Shown one piece after another: positions 54,301-62,676 of a DNA stretch of 64,000 nt (within the stretch, counting starts at the first letter, position 1; each line of letters opens with the position of its first letter). The position numbers were made by a program, and so were the translations under genes. Source of the DNA: JAHJQZ01 sp963676075 (lineage in GTDB: Bacteria > Pseudomonadota > Alphaproteobacteria > Rhizobiales > Devosiaceae); NCBI GenBank assembly GCA_963676075.2, contig CAXXNZ010000005.1, positions 4,904-68,903 of the forward strand, written 5' to 3'. The notes under the pieces are model-generated. The model was not told where the DNA came from, did no database searches, and saw only the letters and a list, made by a program, of their open reading frames with translations.

Positions 54301-55678
54301 GAAGCTGCGCAAGGTTGAGTCCAACATCCGGCGTCCAAAGACCGGCAACGCCGAGGGCCATGGAACCGCCAAGAGCGTCGGCGACCTGCGGGTTGGGCGA
54401 GGTGAGGCCAGTCAGTCTGCCATCGCCATTGAAGGTGATGCGGCGCTTTTGCGGATCGGAAAGATCGGACGCTGCGCCGGACAGGGCCAGCGCGAAGTCT
54501 TCGGCGCGCAGGTCTGCGGTTTGCAGTCCCTTGACCGTCAGATCGGTGGTCCAGTCGCGCCCGTCGGCGAACTGGATGGCAAGCTCAGCACTGTCGACGC
54601 TCGTTTCGGCGCCCCCGCCAGGCAGCAGTACCTTGGCACCGGAGGCGTCGGCGATTTTCGCCTTGAGATCGAGGCCGTTGAGGAATCCGTCGCTGGTGGT
54701 CGAGCCGGTGGCTTTGAGGGCGATCTGTCCGCCATCAAGGCTGAGCTGGTTGAGTTCGACACCGCCCTGGTCGCGGACGAGCGCCTTGGCCGTCAGCTGC
54801 GTTTTTGCGCCGAAAAAGCGCTTGTAGGCGGCAGGCACCAGATCGGCGACAGGACCGCCGAGACTGGCGTCGACCGAAAGGCCACCCTCGGCCTGCGACA
54901 GCTGTGCTGTGCCGGATAGGGCGCGCTTGCCGCCGACATCGAGCACCATGTCGGTCTTGAGCGAGGTGAGCTGCCCAGAACCCGTGAGGCTGAGCTTGAG
55001 GTCCGGCTTGCCCGCCATGCCGAGCAGATTGACGATCAGCCCGTTCGGCGGCTCGGCCAGATCGACCCCGATATCGGCGTTCTGGGTCTGGCGGTCATAG
55101 GCGAGCGCCAGAGACAGAGTGCCGCCCGGGCCGTCCTTGCGGGTGATATCGAGCTTGGTGTCGAGCGAGCCGTCAACGAGCTTGAGGCTGCCATCGATGC
55201 CGATCTCTGAGCCCAGCCCGAAAACCTGCTCTCCGAAAGTGACCTGCGGCACGGAGAGCTTGTCGAGGAGGATGGCGACCGGCAGTTGCGGAATCTCGGG
55301 CGTCTGCGCTTCCGGAGGCGGCAGATCGACGCCGCCGGCCGGGATAGCCGGGCGGATATAGTCGATGGAATCGGCGACAAGACTGTTGATCTTGAGCGTG
55401 CCGCCGAGCAGCGCACCCTGGTCCCAGTTGAGCTGGGCGTTCTTGATCCTCAGCCAGACGCCTTTTTCGTCCGAGATGGTGATCTCGGGAATGGAGACGT
55501 CGGACGACAAGATGCCGTTGATGCCTGAGAGCGAGATCTGCCGGTCAGGCGCGGACAGCTGGCCCTCGACGAACTGGACGAACCAGTCCTTCTGCTGCTC
55601 CGGGTTTTCCTGCGCGATCAGCGGCACGGCGACGGCGCTGAGCACCAGCGCCGCTATGATCAGGATCAGCCGTCTCAA
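51380..55678 (-). CDS. tamB: Translocation and assembly module protein TamB
   Basis: The product is 1432 aa. An N-terminal signal-anchor (RRLILIIAALVLSAVAVPLIA) is followed by a very long beta-rich region of repeated strands such as SLSGINGILSSDVSIPEITISD, and it closes with the DUF490/TamB C-terminal domain. That domain has FVRGRGLDAELGGRVRLTGPIDSVQPVGGFSLIRGRLIILGQRIDLDSGTVSL and LVQLIFKRTLGDLSPLQLAKLAAA-like sequence, ending in EQDF. TamB spans the periplasm and supports outer-membrane assembly and lipid traffic with TamA. Its ATG overlaps the tamA stop by four bases. Confidence 0.93.
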   Translation of the reverse strand: MRRLILIIAALVLSAVAVPLIAQENPEQQKDWFVQFVEGQLSAPDRQISLSGINGILSSDVSIPEITISDEKGVWLRIKNAQLNWDQGALLGGTLKINSLVADSIDYIRPAIPAGGVDLPPPEAQTPEIPQLPVAILLDKLSVPQVTFGEQVFGLGSEIGIDGSLKLVDGSLDTKLDITRKDGPGGTLSLALAYDRQTQNADIGVDLAEPPNGLIVNLLGMAGKPDLKLSLTGSGQLTSLKTDMVLDVGGKRALSGTAQLSQAEGGLSVDASLGGPVADLVPAAYKRFFGAKTQLTAKALVRDQGGVELNQLSLDGGQIALKATGSTTSDGFLNGLDLKAKIADASGAKVLLPGGGAETSVDSAELAIQFADGRDWTTDLTVKGLQTADLRAEDFALALSGAASDLSDPQKRRITFNGDGRLTGLTSPNPQVADALGGSMALGVAGLWTPDVGLNLAQLRFKGAAFDMVLAGIVKDFGFDGSVTLKTPSIASFSGLAGRQLGGGIDLTAKGTIEALSGGFDLMLDGAANDLSVGMAPIDKLLAGKTRLSGRVARDAKGISAENFEIGNDRSRIAANGRFSSKNADFTFSAGLADLAQISENASGALTAKGTAKGTDGKIALNFDLSVPTGTLSDHRLTEARLGFGGMLEDAVLSGNLSGAAFLDGHRVDLTAGLRSADGNNRLSGLKFAIQGTELTGDVAQDSNGLLTGKLALGSNDLTLAGALLLADVTGAANASIVLTPVDGKQSASIDADVRNLIANGDIRVGSAAVTAKIADLFGVPAINGTIYGKKLTLAGITADTLSAKAEQRGNVTGFDASAALDNGAKIATSGNFGPAGEGYRLQLDSARLDHGRLSAKLIGSTSATIAGDSIILEKAVLDVGGGRVTSTGTAGAKLDLSLELKDVPLAVANSIKPELGLSGTLGGRVRVTGSATDPKIGFDISGAGIGAADIAEFGIAPLSVQANGSFANDTLSLAALSAKGSAGATVTASGTLPMVGTGGNLAVKGSVPLSLANKMLASRGAQASGTVNIDARVSGSVAKLAYSGTVTTSNAEIVDPLSNLRLDSISASARLNGDSLVIESLSGALATGGSISVNGTISLAADAGFPADLNIVLNSARYADGTLVVATASGQLALKGALTRGPSLSGNVQLEKAEIAIPDSFGNDTSLLKVEHEAAPPGVLATLKRIASNAPTSGGSAPSSSLRLDVAIDAPNQVFVRGRGLDAELGGRVRLTGPIDSVQPVGGFSLIRGRLIILGQRIDLDSGTVSLIGDLNPYIDLKASSPGDGITVYVTVRGPANDLAITFTSSPELPQDEVLAQLIFKRTLGDLSPLQLAKLAAAASELAGGGGNSLTDSLRSAAGLADLDVVTDAEGNTAVKAGTYLQDNVYVGVEAGTQGNSKVTIDLDLTDTIKATGSTSSDGNSSIGLFYEQDF

Positions 55679-57594
55679 AATGATTGTCCTATACCGGCGT
55701 AAAGCGCGAAGTCCGGGTCGCCGGCGCGCTTGTTGAGCGGCACGGCAAAGTCGAGCCGAAGCGGGCCGAAGCCGGTGTAATATCTGAGGCCGACGCCGGC
55801 GCCGATGCGGGTGCCGTCGCTAAGCCCGACGAAATTCTCGGCGGTGACATAGCCGGCATCGACGAATCCGACCGCGCCGATCGTGTCGGTGATCTTCATT
55901 CGCGCCTCGACCGAAGCCTCGGTGAGGAACTTGCCGCCGGTGACGGTGCCGCCCGGTCCATCGACGCCGATGGAGCGGTAGGAGTAGCCGCGAACCGAAC
56001 CGCCGCCGCCAGCAAAGAACAGCTTGTTGGGCGGGGTTTCGGCAATGGACGGGCCGTAGAGCAGGCCTGCTTTCAACCGTCCGGCGAGGACGAACCGGTC
56101 GTCGTCGCCAAAGCCGAGATAGCCGCGCGCCTCGCCTTCGAGCAAAAGACCGGCATTGCCATATTGGGCTTCGTAGAACGGCTCGGCCGTCAGATTGGCA
56201 TAAATGCCCTGGCTCGGGTCGGTGGCGTTATTGCGCGTGTCGTAGGTGAGGCCGCCATAAACGCCATAAAGGGCGAAATCGCGCGTACCATGCAGCGCGT
56301 CATTGAAATTGGAGCGCTCGGCCTCGATGCCGGCCATGCCCGAGATCTGCGGGGTGAACTCGTGCGACAGCGCCAGTTTGGCGTTGAGCGAGGTTTCCGT
56401 GTAGCGCGTCAGCACGGTGCGCTGCGCCGTCAGATCGAAGTGAAGATCTGTGTCGGCAGTGATGATGCCCGGCTTGGTGAAGCTGCCGCCGAAATAATAG
56501 TCGAAATCGGCCGAATTGATCGGATAGGCGATACCGGCGAGCTTGGCCGTGAGCTTCAGCCGCTCTCCCTGACCGAACAGGTTGCGATGCAGAAAGAAGG
56601 TTTCGACTCCGAGCCCGTCCGTTGTCGAGAAGCTGGCGCCGGCGCCGACACGACGCGGCTTGCGCTCCTGCACGTGGATGATGAGGGGCAGGGTGCCGTC
56701 AGGACCGATGGTGTCGGCTTCCTCGATCTTGATCGAGTTGAACACATCGAGCGCTGCCAGTTGTTCGCGGGCGCGGACCAGATCCTTCGGATTGTAGACC
56801 TTGCCCGGCACAAGTCCGGTCTGGCGGACGATGAAATCGGCATCGACTGCGGATGCGCCATCGACCGAGATCGCGCCGATGACCGCTTGTCGGCCCGGCG
56901 TCACCGTTAGGACCGCGTCGAGCCTGTCGGTGCGGTGGTCGGCGGTGACCGCCTTGTTGGTCACCTCAGCCTTGGCATAGCCGCGCATCCGCCAATCCTC
57001 GACAGCGAGAATTGCCGCCTTGCGCACAGTACCTGCTGCTGCCACGTCGCCGGGCGTAAAACCGATTGTGGAGGGTGACGCACTGTCCGTTGCCGGCGCG
57101 GCGTTAACGATCTCGGCCTTGCCGAAATGGAACAGCGGCCCGGTCGTCACATCGATCGAGACCTTGATCGGATCGGAGAGCGTGGCATCTGGCGGCAGCT
57201 TGGCGGCTTCCTTGCCATCGACCTTAATGGAGATGACGCCACCGTAATAACCGGCATTGTAGAGTGTCGACTGAATGCGCCGATAGTCGGAGCGCGCCGT
57301 CGCCAGCAGACCTGCTGCACCGGAGGCCGGGGCATCGCGTTCATCCCAGAGCGCCGAGGCATTGCGGACGGTGTCGGTCAGGCCGTCGTCGCCCGCAACC
57401 GTAACCGTGACCTCATAAGGGCGCGGGTCGGCGATGACCGCGTTGGCGGCGGCATCGGCTTCATCTTCGAACAGTGTCAGCCCGAACAAAGAGAAGGCAT
57501 GCGCTTCCGTGGCCGAAACCATGGCGAAAGCGGATGCGGCAGTCAGGGCCAATGCAAATACGCGCAAACTCAAAAAAAGACCCCGTTCGCTCAT
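55675..57594 (-). CDS. tamA: Omp85-family outer-membrane protein TamA
   Basis: The product is 639 aa. After a signal peptide (RVFALALTAASAFAMVSATEAHA, cut near residue 30) come POTRA-type domains (AAKLPPDATLSDPIKVSIDVTTGPLFHFGKAEIVN, then VDADFIVRQTGLVPGKVYNPKDLVRAREQLAALDVFNSIKIEEA). A 16-strand barrel follows, with GGGGSVRGYSYRSIG near strand 12-13 and the terminal Phe in YAGIGQSF. It inserts autotransporters and other barrel proteins with TamB. ATG 57594 is preferred. Confidence 0.94.
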   Translation of the reverse strand: MSERGLFLSLRVFALALTAASAFAMVSATEAHAFSLFGLTLFEDEADAAANAVIADPRPYEVTVTVAGDDGLTDTVRNASALWDERDAPASGAAGLLATARSDYRRIQSTLYNAGYYGGVISIKVDGKEAAKLPPDATLSDPIKVSIDVTTGPLFHFGKAEIVNAAPATDSASPSTIGFTPGDVAAAGTVRKAAILAVEDWRMRGYAKAEVTNKAVTADHRTDRLDAVLTVTPGRQAVIGAISVDGASAVDADFIVRQTGLVPGKVYNPKDLVRAREQLAALDVFNSIKIEEADTIGPDGTLPLIIHVQERKPRRVGAGASFSTTDGLGVETFFLHRNLFGQGERLKLTAKLAGIAYPINSADFDYYFGGSFTKPGIITADTDLHFDLTAQRTVLTRYTETSLNAKLALSHEFTPQISGMAGIEAERSNFNDALHGTRDFALYGVYGGLTYDTRNNATDPSQGIYANLTAEPFYEAQYGNAGLLLEGEARGYLGFGDDDRFVLAGRLKAGLLYGPSIAETPPNKLFFAGGGGSVRGYSYRSIGVDGPGGTVTGGKFLTEASVEARMKITDTIGAVGFVDAGYVTAENFVGLSDGTRIGAGVGLRYYTGFGPLRLDFAVPLNKRAGDPDFALYAGIGQSF

Positions 57595-58052
57595 CCTGTC
57601 ACAGCCGGATGCCAGACAGGATATGGGCAAGCGCTCATTATCGGGCGCAAACATGTGTATCCATTTAACTCAAATGTCCCCCGGTGTTCAAACACCATCG
57701 GCAGAAAAATGGGACGTCGCGGCGGCGGCCGAAAAGCGTGGTTCCGTCGTGTTCGGTGGTCGGAAATTATTGAATTAAATTGTCAAGAAAATGGCGTTAT
57801 CAACAGAGAAAAAATAACAAATTATCGTTCTAGAATTCGAAACCAGCTCAGGTGACTAGACATCAGTTTTGACCGGATTCGCCCCGCCTGTCGGACCATG
57901 TTGGCATATGCTTTCGTTACTGTCCTGCGCATGCAGTGACTCGATGTGGCACATCGAGGGTGCTTGACCGGCGGCCGGATTCGGGATCGACATTGCGCCC
58001 CGCGCCGGCGGTAAATCCGGTAATCGCCGCGCATCGTGGAAAGGATCTGAAA
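57595..58052. other. Divergent intergenic region between tamA and the M81 gene
   Basis: About 458 bases that must contain promoters for two divergent genes. An AT-rich patch around 57760-57840 is atypical for the window and may mark a promoter. No RNA gene, repeat or coding region is supported. Confidence 0.45.
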
Positions 58053-59471
58053 ATGCGTATCGCCGTTGGCGGCCTTCACACCGAGTGCTCGACCTACAAT
58101 CCCGTGCTGATGCGCGACGCCGATTTCACCGTCTGGCGCGGCGGTGAAATGCTCGAAAAGCCGTATTTCGACGTGCTCAAGCGCCATGAGGCAAGCTATT
58201 TGCCGACTTTTTACGCCCGCGCTGTGCCGGGTGGCCCGATCTCCGCCGAGACCTATCGTTCCTTCAAGGCCGAGTTCCTGTCGGCGCTCAAGCAAACACT
58301 GCCGCTCGACGGGGTCTATCTCGCCATGCACGGCGCGGTGTTCGTCGAGGGCATGGAGGACGCCGAGGGCGACTGGCTGAGCGCGACGCGCGAAATCGTC
58401 GGGCCGGACTGCCTGATTGCGGTCAGCTATGACCTGCACGGCAACTTGTCGCAAAAGATCATCGACGCCATCGACATCTTCTCGACCTACCGCACTGCGC
58501 CCCATATCGACATCGCCGAGACGCAAGCGCGATCACTCGACATGTTGTTCAGGGCGCTCGAAACCGGGGTTCGCCCGGTCATCGCCTGGGCGCCAATACC
58601 GGTAGTGCTGCCCGGCGAGCGCACATCGACCGAGGACGAGCCGGCAAAAAGCCTCTACGCCCGCCTGCCGGCAATCGATGGCAGTGAAGCAATCTGGGAC
58701 GCCTCGCTGCAGGTCGGTTACGTCTGGGCCGATGAACCGCGCACCACCGCTGCAGCAGTGATGACCGGCACCGATCGCGACGCGCTGAAACAGGCGGCAG
58801 AGGATCTGGCGCGAGCCTATTGGGATGTCCGGCACGATTTCGTCTTCGGGGTCGAGACCGGCACGATGACCGACCTGGTCTCCCGCGCCATTGCCAGCGA
58901 AAGCGGACCGGTCGTTCTGGCCGAATCCGGCGACAACCCGACCGGCGGCGGCGTCGGCGACCGTGCCGAGGTCCTGACTGAGCTGCTGAAGCAAGGCGCA
59001 AGGAATGTCATCTTCGCCGGTATCTGCGACCGTCCGGCAGTCGAAGCCTGCTTTGCGGCCGGCGCGGATGCCGATATCGAAGTCAAGATTGGCGGCAGCC
59101 TCGATCCGTCCTCGACGCCGTGGCAGGGCAGGGTGCGTGTTGCCCGGCTCGCCGATGCGCCGGATGCGGCCAACCGGCAGGCCGTGGTGGCCATCGATGG
59201 CGTTGCGCTTGTGCTCAGTGCGCGGCGGCGACCCTATCACGACATCGCCGATTTCAACGCCCTCGGACTCGACCCACTGGCGGCGCGGATCATCGTGGTC
59301 AAATCCGGCTATCTTTCGCCGGATCTGGCGCCGGTCGCCAGCCCGGCGCTGATGATGCTGTCCGAGGGTGTCGTCGACCAATATGTCGAGCGCCTTCCGC
59401 GGACGAAAAAGGTTCGACCGACTTTTCCATTTGATACCAATTTTGACTGGACGCCCGAAGCCAGGTTTTAG
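58053..59471 (+). CDS. M81-family metallopeptidase (MlrC-like)
   Basis: The product is 472 aa. It shows the MlrC N-terminal half RIAVGGLHTECSTYNPVLMRDADFTVWRGGEML, LYDGVYLAMHGAVFVEGMEDAEGDWLSATREIVG-type sequence and SYDLHGNLSQKIIDAIDIFSTYRTAPHID. The C-terminal half has ESGDNPTGGGVGDRAEVL, then VVKSGYLSPDLAPVASPALMMLSEGVVDQYVERL. MlrC of Sphingomonas acts on the peptide product of microcystin-LR, but most members have unknown substrates. ATG 58053 follows AAAGGATCTG. It precedes the amino-sugar genes on the same strand. Confidence 0.85.
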   Translation: MRIAVGGLHTECSTYNPVLMRDADFTVWRGGEMLEKPYFDVLKRHEASYLPTFYARAVPGGPISAETYRSFKAEFLSALKQTLPLDGVYLAMHGAVFVEGMEDAEGDWLSATREIVGPDCLIAVSYDLHGNLSQKIIDAIDIFSTYRTAPHIDIAETQARSLDMLFRALETGVRPVIAWAPIPVVLPGERTSTEDEPAKSLYARLPAIDGSEAIWDASLQVGYVWADEPRTTAAAVMTGTDRDALKQAAEDLARAYWDVRHDFVFGVETGTMTDLVSRAIASESGPVVLAESGDNPTGGGVGDRAEVLTELLKQGARNVIFAGICDRPAVEACFAAGADADIEVKIGGSLDPSSTPWQGRVRVARLADAPDAANRQAVVAIDGVALVLSARRRPYHDIADFNALGLDPLAARIIVVKSGYLSPDLAPVASPALMMLSEGVVDQYVERLPRTKKVRPTFPFDTNFDWTPEARF

Positions 59472-59581
59472 GTCCGTCCACGCCACCAAAAGGTCTCGTT
59501 CGCCAATTTCGGTCGATTGGCCGGCGTTTTTGCGAGCCTGCACGCGAAATCTAGTGCTCAGAAAAATAACAGAAAATTGGC

Positions 59582-59599
59582 CTGATGCACGTATATCAG
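59582..59599. promoter_or_regulatory. Imperfect palindrome upstream of the GntR/UTRA gene
   Basis: CTGATGCACGTATATCAG matches its reverse complement at 14 of 18 positions (CTGAT, ACGT and ATCAG are symmetric). It lies 132-149 bases before the start of the regulator gene and is a possible binding site. Confidence 0.4.
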
Positions 59600-59730
59600 A
59601 AATCGACGTATTCGCGCTTTCGAATTCACCTATATGCTACCAATTATGCACAGGCTGTCTCGGGATTGACGAAAGGTATTTCATTGGTAACACTGAGCTG
59701 AGGGCAAAACTCGATACGGCATGGGGGAAC

Positions 59731-60486
59731 ATGGAGCGTTTCGAGGATCTGATCACAGCGACCAAGGCGCGTGTCGAGCGGCACCAGGACGGCTATACGC
59801 CGCTCTATCACCGCATCCAGCGCGCCATTCGCGACGCCATCGCCGAGGGTGAACTCGGCGAAGACGACGTGCTGCCGCCGGAACGTGATTTTGCTCAGGC
59901 CCTCGGTGTTTCCCGCGTCACCGTCCGCAACGCCATCCGTGCTCTGGTGACCGACGGCCTGCTGGTCCAGCGTCAGGGCGCCGGCACCTTCGTTGCCCGC
60001 CGCATCGAGATGCCGCTGACGGTTCCCACGAGCTTTTCCGAGGAAATGAAAGCGCGCGGCATGGCGCCCGAGTACAAGATGCTCGACCGCCATACAGGTC
60101 CAGCCATGCCGATCGAAGTCGACATGCTGGAACTGAAGCCCGGCACGCCGGTGACGCGCATTTATCGCATCCGCTACGCCAACAAGCGGCCGATGTGCCT
60201 GGAATTGGCCAGCGTGCCGGCGGCAGCGCTGCCCGAGGACGCCGATATCGGCACCTCGCTTTATTCCCATTTCGACAAGTCGGACATGCGTCCGGTCAGG
60301 GCGATGCAGAAGCTGAGAGCCGAACTGCTCGATATGGAGCAGGCACGGCTTCTGGCCGTGCCGCCCGGTTCGGCGGCGCTGTTCATCGAGCAGCAGTCGT
60401 TCCGCGGAAACGGCCAGCCGATCGAATATGTCCGCTCCTATTACCGAGGCGACAGCTACGAGTTCGTCGCCGAGTTGAAGATGTAA
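59731..60486 (+). CDS. GntR-family regulator with UTRA domain (NagR/DasR-like)
   Basis: The product is 251 aa. The GntR HTH lies at about 20-85 (TPLYHRIQRAIRDAIAEGELGEDDVLPPERDFAQALGVSRVTVRNAIRALVTDGLLVQRQGAGTFVAR). The UTRA sensor domain lies at about 95-250 (SFSEEMKARGMAPEYKMLDR, ... GNGQPIEYVRSYYRGDSYEFVAELKM). Relatives that precede nagA (NagR, DasR) respond to GlcN-6-P or GlcNAc-6-P. ATG 59731 follows GGGGGA. It is transcribed in the same direction as nagA, about 120 bases upstream. Confidence 0.9.
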   Translation: MERFEDLITATKARVERHQDGYTPLYHRIQRAIRDAIAEGELGEDDVLPPERDFAQALGVSRVTVRNAIRALVTDGLLVQRQGAGTFVARRIEMPLTVPTSFSEEMKARGMAPEYKMLDRHTGPAMPIEVDMLELKPGTPVTRIYRIRYANKRPMCLELASVPAAALPEDADIGTSLYSHFDKSDMRPVRAMQKLRAELLDMEQARLLAVPPGSAALFIEQQSFRGNGQPIEYVRSYYRGDSYEFVAELKM

Positions 60487-60497
60487 GAGGCCGCAAG

Positions 60498-60608
60498 GTG
60501 ACAGTAAACGTGCAGTTCATGATCATTCGTTCTCCCGCAACCCCGGCCCGCCATGGCCAGGCCGCTGGAATCTCCCCGGTGATGCGTTTGATGGCGGAGG
60601 CACGCTGA
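60498..60608 (+). CDS. Short ORF (36 codons) coupled to nagA
   Basis: A GTG-initiated frame starts after GAGGCCGCAAG and stops with TGA overlapping the nagA ATG (TGATG). The product is 36 aa, beginning VTVNVQFMIIRSPATPARH and ending VMRLMAEAR. The overlap suggests a leader or coupling ORF, but no conserved family is seen and it may be chance. Confidence 0.3.
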   Translation: MTVNVQFMIIRSPATPARHGQAAGISPVMRLMAEAR

Positions 60609-61759
60609 TGTTGCTCGCCCTCACAAACGCAATGCTGTTCGACGGCGACGCCATGACCGGGCCGGGGACCGTGATGGTCGAGAATGGCAGGATCGCCGGT
60701 ATTCAGTCCGCCGATGCGCCGATACCGGATGGTGCAACGATCGAAGATCTCTCGGGGCTGATGCTGGTACCGGGCTTCATCGACGTACAGGTCAACGGCG
60801 GCGGCGGTGTTATGTTCAACACCTCGCGTTCCGTCGCGGCGCTCGAAACCATGGTCGACGCGCATCGCAATTTTGGCACGACGACGCTGATGCCGACGTT
60901 GATCACCGATACAGACCCGATAATGCACGAGGCCGCCGACGCCGTGCGCACCGCCATTGCCAGCGGTACGCCGGGTATTCGCGGTATTCATTTCGAAGGC
61001 CCGTGTCTCAACCCGGTTCGCAAGGGCGTCCACAACGAGGATGCCTTCCGGCCGCTGGCGGAGGATATTGAGGCGCTCTATCTCGGCGAAGGGCTGGGGC
61101 AGGTGATCGTCACGCTGGCGCCCGAACTGACGCCGGCGGCAACGATTTCGCGGTTGCGGGACAAGGGGCTGCTGCTGTGCGCCGGTCACACGGCGGCGAA
61201 CTATGACGAGGCACGCGCCGGGCTCGATGCGGGCCTTCGCGGTTTCACGCATCTTTATAATGCCATGACGCCGATGGAAAGCCGCGCTCCCGGCGTTGTC
61301 GGCGCGGCGCTCGATGACGCCGACAGCTGGTGTGGCCTGATCGTCGACGGTTTCCATCTGCATCCGGCCACCGCCCGAAATGCCGTGCGCTCCAAGGCGC
61401 GTGGCAAGATCATGCTCGTGACAGACGCCATGGGCACGGTCGGGGCCGAGGAGAAGAGCTTCACGCTCTACGGCATCCGCATCCATGCCGTTGATGGCCG
61501 GTGTGCGCTCGACAACGGCACGTTGGCCGGTTCCGATCTCGACATGATGTCGGCGGTCCGCAATGCCCACAAGATGCTTGGCCTGCCACTCGAAGAAGCA
61601 CTTCGGATGGCCACGCTCTACCCGGCGGAATTCCTCAAGCTCGATGATGTCATCGGCCGCATTGCCGTCGGCTACGATGCCGATCTTACCGCCATCGACC
61701 CCGAAAACCTGACTGTCAGGCGCACCTGGATCAAGGGTGCAGGCAAGGACGCTGGATGA
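60608..61759 (+). CDS. nagA: N-acetylglucosamine-6-phosphate deacetylase
   Basis: The product is 383 aa of the amidohydrolase superfamily. Family marks are the metal Glu in GIHFEGPCLNPVRKG, His in LCAGHTAANYDEA, His in FTHLYNAMTP, and the catalytic Asp in LVTDAMGTVG; GGGVMFNTSR is the usual upstream region. It deacetylates GlcNAc-6-P to GlcN-6-P. Start 60608 overlaps a short ORF's stop; GGAGG is well placed. It ends overlapping the ROK kinase start by 4 bases (ATGA). No nagB is visible in the window. Confidence 0.94.
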   Translation: MLLALTNAMLFDGDAMTGPGTVMVENGRIAGIQSADAPIPDGATIEDLSGLMLVPGFIDVQVNGGGGVMFNTSRSVAALETMVDAHRNFGTTTLMPTLITDTDPIMHEAADAVRTAIASGTPGIRGIHFEGPCLNPVRKGVHNEDAFRPLAEDIEALYLGEGLGQVIVTLAPELTPAATISRLRDKGLLLCAGHTAANYDEARAGLDAGLRGFTHLYNAMTPMESRAPGVVGAALDDADSWCGLIVDGFHLHPATARNAVRSKARGKIMLVTDAMGTVGAEEKSFTLYGIRIHAVDGRCALDNGTLAGSDLDMMSAVRNAHKMLGLPLEEALRMATLYPAEFLKLDDVIGRIAVGYDADLTAIDPENLTVRRTWIKGAGKDAG

Positions 61760-62676
61760 TCGCCTGTTTCGACATCGGCGGTTCCTTCATCAAATACGGC
61801 GTTCCGGACGCCGGCGGGCTTGTGCCCGAACTCGGGCGGGTCAAAGTACCGGCCAATGACTACGATGCCTTTGTCGCGGCACTGAAGGCGGCAATGGTCG
61901 AGATGCCCGGTCCGATCGACCTCGTCTCGATCGCTGTCGCCGGTTTCGTCGATCCCGGAACGGGCAGGGCGGTTATCGCCAATATTCCCTGTCTCAACGG
62001 CAGGGTTCTGCAGCCAGATCTCGATGCGCGGCTCGGGTGCCGCACCATCGTCACCAATGATGCCGACTGTTTCGCGCTGGCCGAATACGGACATGGCGTG
62101 GCTGAGGGCAAGGCCAATGTCTTTGCCATAATTCTCGGCTCGGGCGTCGGCGGCGGCCTGGTCATCAACGGACGGCTGGTCAATGGCGCCGGTGGCATTG
62201 CCGGTGAATGGGGGCATTCCCCGATCGTCGACCGAACGGCCGGCGGGCTCCTCAGTGAACCGTTGCCCGAAATCGCCTGCGGCTGTGGACGCAAGGGGTG
62301 CCTCGACAGTTACGGCGCGGCGCGCGGCCTCGAACGCATCCACAATGCTCTTGCCGGAACGGCTGCGGACAGCATGCAGATCCTTGCGGCTTGGCAGGCC
62401 GGCGACAGTGCGGCGGAGAGATCTGTTGCAGTTTATGTCGAGACCGTCGCTCGAGCCCTCAACCTCATCGTCAACACCGTCGGGATCGACTCCGTGCCGG
62501 TCGGTGGCGGGCTGGCATCGGCCCCCGAGCTGATCGCGCAGATCGACGCGCGCGTCAGGGCTCTGGTGCTGGCGCCGCGCCGGTCGCCCTTGGTGGTGCC
62601 AGGGATACGGGCTGCCGATGGTGGACTGGTAGGGGCGGCCCTTGCCGGCGCTCAGATGCTCGGAGAGGCGGCATGA
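61756..62676 (+). CDS. ROK-family sugar kinase (N-acetylglucosamine kinase-like)
   Basis: The product is 306 aa. ATP-binding FDIGGSFIKYGV begins the protein, followed by SIAVAGFVDPGTG and VTNDADCFALAEYGHG (catalytic Asp). Then come the IILGSGVGGGLVING loop, GEWGHSPI (GExGH), and the zinc knot CGCGRKGCLDSYG. Such kinases phosphorylate GlcNAc, ManNAc or glucose. Between nagA and cutC it is most likely the kinase that makes GlcNAc-6-P. Its stop overlaps the cutC start (ATGA). Confidence 0.92.
   Translation: MIACFDIGGSFIKYGVPDAGGLVPELGRVKVPANDYDAFVAALKAAMVEMPGPIDLVSIAVAGFVDPGTGRAVIANIPCLNGRVLQPDLDARLGCRTIVTNDADCFALAEYGHGVAEGKANVFAIILGSGVGGGLVINGRLVNGAGGIAGEWGHSPIVDRTAGGLLSEPLPEIACGCGRKGCLDSYGAARGLERIHNALAGTAADSMQILAAWQAGDSAAERSVAVYVETVARALNLIVNTVGIDSVPVGGGLASAPELIAQIDARVRALVLAPRRSPLVVPGIRAADGGLVGAALAGAQMLGEAA

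Noticed and set aside
53126..54919. A 597-codon plus-strand frame opposite tamB
   Set aside because: Shadow frame; TamB is supported by its signal anchor, length, C-terminal domain and overlap with tamA.
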